Shown here: one piece after another, positions 60,686-64,000 of the stretch
How positions within the stretch are numbered: position 1 is the first letter of the stretch
Layout: each line of letters starts with the position of its first letter
NCBI RefSeq assembly: GCF_030294945.1
Contig: NZ_AP018448.1
Span: 4,216,001 to 4,280,000 of the forward strand
DNA from: Streptomyces graminofaciens
Lineage (GTDB): Bacteria > Actinomycetota > Actinomycetes > Streptomycetales > Streptomycetaceae
Length of the DNA: 64,000 bases
Direction of reading: 5' to 3'
Position numbers and translations under genes: made by a program
Notes under the pieces: model-generated
Told to the model about the DNA's origin: nothing
Databases searched by the model: none
The model's input: only the letters and a program-made list of their open reading frames with translations

Positions 60686-62167
60686 CTACCGCCGCGCTGC
60701 CTCCGACTTCCACTCCGGGTGCCCCGGCATCGGCGGCGTTCTCTCCTCGTACAGCCAGGCGTGGAAGAAGTCGCCCAGGTCGCGGCCCGCGATCAGGGAG
60801 GCGAGTTCTTCGAAGTCCGCGGTCGAGGCGACGCCGTCCCGGTGCATGCCGACCCAGGTCCGCTCCAGCCGTTCGAAGGCGGAGCGGCCGATCTCCTGGC
60901 GCAGGGCGTAGAGGAAGAGCGCGGCGCCGTCGTAGACGTTGGCGCGGAAGATGCTGATCTTCTGGCCCGCCTTGGGCGGCTTGGGCGCGGCCGGTGGTCC
61001 GCCGACGGCCCGCCAGCGGTCGGAGGCGCCGTAGGCGGCCTTCATACGCGCCTGAAGGGGCCGGCCGGCCGTCTCCTCCGAGTACAGGGCCTCGTACCAG
61101 GTGGCGTGGCCCTCGTTCAGCCACAGGTCGGACCAGGTGCGCGGGCTGACGCTGTCGCCGAACCACTGGTGGGCCAGCTCGTGCACCATGATCGAGTCGA
61201 CGTACCACTCGGGGTACTCGGGCCGGACGAAGAGCTCTCTCTCGAAGAGGGAGAGGGTCTGTGTCTCCAGTTCGAAGCCGGTCTGCGCGTCGGCGATCAG
61301 GACCCCGTAGGTCTCGAAGGGGTAGCCGCCGACCTTCGACTCCATCCACTCGATCTGGGCGGGGGTCTTCTTCAGCCACCGTTCGAGCCGGTCGCGGTCC
61401 TTGGTGGGCACCACGTCCCGCAGGGGCAGACCGTCCGGCCCGGTCCGGCGCACCACGGTGGAGCGGTCGATCGACACCTGGGCCAGTTCGGTGGCCATGG
61501 GGTGTTCGGTGCGGTACGTCCAGGTGGTGGTGCCCGGGGCGCGGTCCGTCCCGGCGGGCACGCCGTTGGCCACGGCTGTGTAGCCGTCGGGCGCGGTGAC
61601 GCGGATGGTGAACATCGCCTTGTCGGAGGGGTGGTCGTTGCACGGGAAAACCAGATGCGCGGCGTCGGCCTGGTTGGCCATCGCGAGGCCGTCCGAGGTC
61701 CGCACCCAGCCGCCCTCCTCGTCCCCGGTGTACACGGGGTCACTGGTGTGCCGGAGGGTGATGCGCACCGGGACGCCCTCGGGCAGCGGTTGCTCGGGCC
61801 TGACCACCAGGTCCTCACCGGCGCTGGCGAAGTCGGCGGGCCTGCCGTCGACCTCGACGGAGCGCACCTTCCCGTGCGCGAAGTCGAGGTTGATCAGCGC
61901 CAGCGGCGCGGTGGTCAGGGCGTCGATCGTGGTGACGGCCTCAAGTGGCTTCCGGTTGCTGCCGGGATAGGTGAAGTCGAGGTCGTACGACTTGACGTCG
62001 TAGCCCGGATTTCCGAGGTGCGGGAAGAGCCGGTCGCCGACGCCGAGGGGGACGGCGGGTGCGGGGGCGCTCGCGGCGATCAGGCAGACGGAGACGGCGG
62101 AGGCAAGCAGCGCCGCCTTGGTGTGACGGGTCACAGGGCGGCGGAGAAGGCGGGGGGTGAACGGCAT
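60686..62167 (-). CDS. Secreted M1-family zinc metallopeptidase
   Basis: A 493-residue M1 (aminopeptidase N-like) protein. It has an N-terminal signal peptide (basic start, hydrophobic ~17-33, Ala-rich cleavage region near 39). A beta domain precedes the catalytic domain. The zinc motif HELAHQWFGD is at ~328-337 with the third ligand Glu in WLNEGHAT, 18-19 residues later. The exopeptidase GxMEN motif is replaced by TGFELETQ near 290, so substrate N-terminus recognition differs from aminopeptidase N. There is no C-terminal ERAP domain, which makes this a short form. It is probably secreted or cell-surface. Confidence 0.93.
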   Translation of the reverse strand: MPFTPRLLRRPVTRHTKAALLASAVSVCLIAASAPAPAVPLGVGDRLFPHLGNPGYDVKSYDLDFTYPGSNRKPLEAVTTIDALTTAPLALINLDFAHGKVRSVEVDGRPADFASAGEDLVVRPEQPLPEGVPVRITLRHTSDPVYTGDEEGGWVRTSDGLAMANQADAAHLVFPCNDHPSDKAMFTIRVTAPDGYTAVANGVPAGTDRAPGTTTWTYRTEHPMATELAQVSIDRSTVVRRTGPDGLPLRDVVPTKDRDRLERWLKKTPAQIEWMESKVGGYPFETYGVLIADAQTGFELETQTLSLFERELFVRPEYPEWYVDSIMVHELAHQWFGDSVSPRTWSDLWLNEGHATWYEALYSEETAGRPLQARMKAAYGASDRWRAVGGPPAAPKPPKAGQKISIFRANVYDGAALFLYALRQEIGRSAFERLERTWVGMHRDGVASTADFEELASLIAGRDLGDFFHAWLYEERTPPMPGHPEWKSEAARR

Positions 62168-62488
62168 GCACCACCGCTACCAGCACGCCCCCGCCGGGCG
62201 GCGACGCCGCGCAGCGGGCCCACCCGAACGGGGGGCCTGCCGCCCGCCGTTGCCGGAGCCCGGGCCGTGTCGCGGACGCGGCCCCCAGGGCCTGTCCGAC
62301 AACAATTCCCGTCTGCCTCGCGCCGCCACGCACGCCCTCTCGCCGCACCGGGCGCAGCCCCGAGTACGTCCAGCACGAGTCTCTACGCCCGGCACACGAG
62401 GGCACGCGTCTACGCGGACATCAACCTCCCCCGTCGCGGCGGGCGCCAAGCGGCCCTCCGGGTGACGACGGGAACAGCCAGACGCGCC
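62168..62488. other. Non-coding interval between the rshA-like and M1 peptidase genes
   Basis: These 321 bp show GC-rich sequence with several short imperfect inverted repeats but no convincing gene, operator or perfect terminator. Confidence 0.5.
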
Positions 62489-64000
62489 CTAGCGGTTCGC
62501 GGACGCCTTCGGGTGCTGGGCGCGGCCCACGTCGTACACGCCCGGGACGTTGCGCATGGCGCGCATCAGGGTCTGGAGGTGGGCGGCGTCCGGGAGTTGG
62601 AGGGTGTAGGTGTGTCGGACGCGCTGCTGGGTCGGGGGTTCGACGGTGGCGGAGACGATGGCGACGCCCTCCAGGGCGATGGCCTCGGTGAGGTCGGCGA
62701 GGAGGTGGGGTCGCTGGAAGGACTCGGCGACGAGCGTGACCCGGCACTCGGTGGTGTCGCCCCAGCTCACCTCGATCTCCGCGCGCCCCAGGCCCTTCAT
62801 GCGCGCGACCGCCGAGCACTCGACACGGTGGACGGTGACCACTCCCCCGCGTACGGCGAAGCCGGTGACCTCGTCGGGCGGTACGGGCGTACAGCAGCCG
62901 GCGAGGCGTACGTTCGCGTCGGGCCTGCCGACGACGACCGCGTTCGCGGAGCCGGGCTGTTCGGCGGGTTCGTCCGGGGCGGGGCGGGGGGCGGGCGTCT
63001 CGTCCCGGCGTTCCTCGTCGAGCGCCTCGTCCGGGTCCGACGAGGGGTGGGTGGCGAGCCAGCGCTGGATGGCGATGCGCGCGGCGGGCGTGTGCGCGTG
63101 CTCCAGCCACTCCCGGGAGGGCTCCGAGGCGGGGTCCTGGCCCATGAGGAGCTGGACCGTGTCGCCGTCCTTGAGGACCGTGCTGAGCGTCGCCAGGCGG
63201 CCGTTGACCCGGGCGCCGATACAGGCGTGCGCGTCCTCTCCGTACTGCGCGTACGCGGCGTCGACGCAACTGGCGCCCTCGGGGAGCCCCAACGCGCCCC
63301 CGTCGGGCCGGAAGACCGTGATCTCGCGGTCCTGGGCGAGATCCTCGCGCAGGGTGGACCAGAACATGTCGGCGTCGGGAGCCGCCTCCTGCCAGTCGAG
63401 GAGGCGGGAGAGCCAGCCGGGGCGGGTGGGGTCGACGCGCTCGCCGTCGCCCTGGTCCTCCGAGGAGTCCGACGAGGAGTCCGCGGGCGCGGCGTACGGA
63501 TTGCCGAGGGCGACGACGCCTGCCTCGGCGACCTTGTGCATCTGGTGGGTGCGGATGAGGACTTCGGCGACCTCGCCGTCGCCGCGGGCGACGGCCGTGT
63601 GCAGCGACTGGTAGAGGTTGAACTTGGGGACGGCGATGAAGTCCTTGAACTCCGAGACGACCGGGGTGAGGCAGGTGTGCAGTTCGCCGAGGACCGCGTA
63701 GCAGTCGGCGTCCTCGTTCACGAGCACGAGGAGGCGGCCGAAGTCGGCGCCGCGCATCGGTCCGCGTTTTCGGGAGACGCGGTGGACGGACACGAAGTGC
63801 CGGGGCCTTATGAGGACTTCGGCCTGGATGCCGGCCTCGCGCAGGACGCCGCGGACCTCTTCGCGGATCTCGACGAGCGGGTCGTTCGCGCGGGAGGCGT
63901 TGTCGACGATCAGCTCGCGGGTGCGCTCGTACTCCTCGGGGTGGAGGATCGCGAAGACGAGGTCCTCCAGCTCGGTCTTGAGCGCCTGGACGCCGAGGCG
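62489..64000 (-). CDS. rshA: RelA/SpoT homologue ((p)ppGpp synthetase/hydrolase), 5' part outside window
   Basis: The C-terminal 503 codons of a long RSH protein; the HD hydrolase domain lies off the right edge. The synthetase domain is visible: FVSVHRVSRKR, CYAVLGELH, EFKDFIAVPKFNLYQSLHT and AEVLIRTHQMHKVAEAGVVA. TGS follows (EITVFRPDGGALGLPEGASC), then a Cys-containing RIS/ZFD segment (LAGCCTPVPPDEVTGFAVRG) and a C-terminal ACT domain. An acidic Ser/Asp/Glu insert lies after the synthetase domain. The position beside the M1 peptidase and hflX and its less canonical sequence match the second Streptomyces RSH, rshA, rather than relA; this is from memory. It would link starvation to secondary metabolism. 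Confidence 0.9.
   Translation of the reverse strand, partial: RLGVQALKTELEDLVFAILHPEEYERTRELIVDNASRANDPLVEIREEVRGVLREAGIQAEVLIRPRHFVSVHRVSRKRGPMRGADFGRLLVLVNEDADCYAVLGELHTCLTPVVSEFKDFIAVPKFNLYQSLHTAVARGDGEVAEVLIRTHQMHKVAEAGVVALGNPYAAPADSSSDSSEDQGDGERVDPTRPGWLSRLLDWQEAAPDADMFWSTLREDLAQDREITVFRPDGGALGLPEGASCVDAAYAQYGEDAHACIGARVNGRLATLSTVLKDGDTVQLLMGQDPASEPSREWLEHAHTPAARIAIQRWLATHPSSDPDEALDEERRDETPAPRPAPDEPAEQPGSANAVVVGRPDANVRLAGCCTPVPPDEVTGFAVRGGVVTVHRVECSAVARMKGLGRAEIEVSWGDTTECRVTLVAESFQRPHLLADLTEAIALEGVAIVSATVEPPTQQRVRHTYTLQLPDAAHLQTLMRAMRNVPGVYDVGRAQHPKASANR

Noticed and set aside
1..64000. tRNA, rRNA, insertion sequences, integrase or att sites
   Set aside because: I saw no cloverleaf-like tRNA, rRNA segment, transposase or integrase reading, so none is claimed; a covariance-model search would be needed to exclude short RNAs.

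Overview
The window is high-GC DNA with strong third-position GC bias, GTG and ATG starts, GGAGG-type ribosome sites, long U-tract-free hairpin terminators and rare TTA leucine codons. Together with a SARP/LAL regulator set and a lexA-nrdR-nrdJ block, this points to a Streptomyces chromosome. All assignments come from reading the sequence; no database was searched.

Region A (1-23,396) is part of a specialised-metabolite cluster that continues off the left edge. Its core is a PUFA-synthase/PfaA-like iterative PKS (ketosynthase, acyltransferase, three tandem ACPs, start of a reductive region), a free-standing ACP, a thioester reductase, a class III aminotransferase, a SRPBCC protein and a sarcosine-oxidase-like flavoenzyme. 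Read together they suggest a PUFA-type acyl chain that is reductively released as an aldehyde and transaminated to an amine, then possibly oxidised. Export or uptake genes are an MMPL pump and a pair of ABC half-transporters. A TetR regulator probably represses both through two copies of the same 15-bp palindrome. Three further regulators are present: an XRE-SARP fusion, an AfsR-type SARP and a LAL/LuxR protein. Two of these carry TTA codons, which suggests bldA dependence.

Region B (about 23,400-62,000) looks like conserved chromosome. It starts just beyond a truncated SDR gene that marks the island edge. It holds a RecQ-type helicase with a C-terminal phosphoribosyltransferase-like segment, rnhB, a TetR/DHA2 efflux pair with two perfect operators, an ADP-ribosylglycohydrolase and a histidine phosphatase. 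Next come a TerD-type protein, the B12-dependent ribonucleotide reductase nrdJ with nrdR (paired NrdR boxes 31 bp apart), lexA with its SOS box, and a DinG-like helicase.

From 44 to 49 kb lies an NIS siderophore locus (acetyltransferase, IucA/IucC synthetase, diaminobutyrate-type aminotransferase). Upstream, on the same strand, is a tightly overlapping operon of three RraA/HMG-aldolase paralogues, an aminotransferase and an alpha/beta hydrolase, with a divergent LysR regulator. From 54.6 to 57.3 kb are two paralogous trypsin-like protease lipoproteins. The second ends in a minisatellite seeded by its own stop-codon region, followed by gene debris.

Region C (57.8-64 kb) contains an unknown protein, hflX, an M1 metallopeptidase and the 3' part of a RelA/SpoT homologue (rshA-like) that runs off the right edge.
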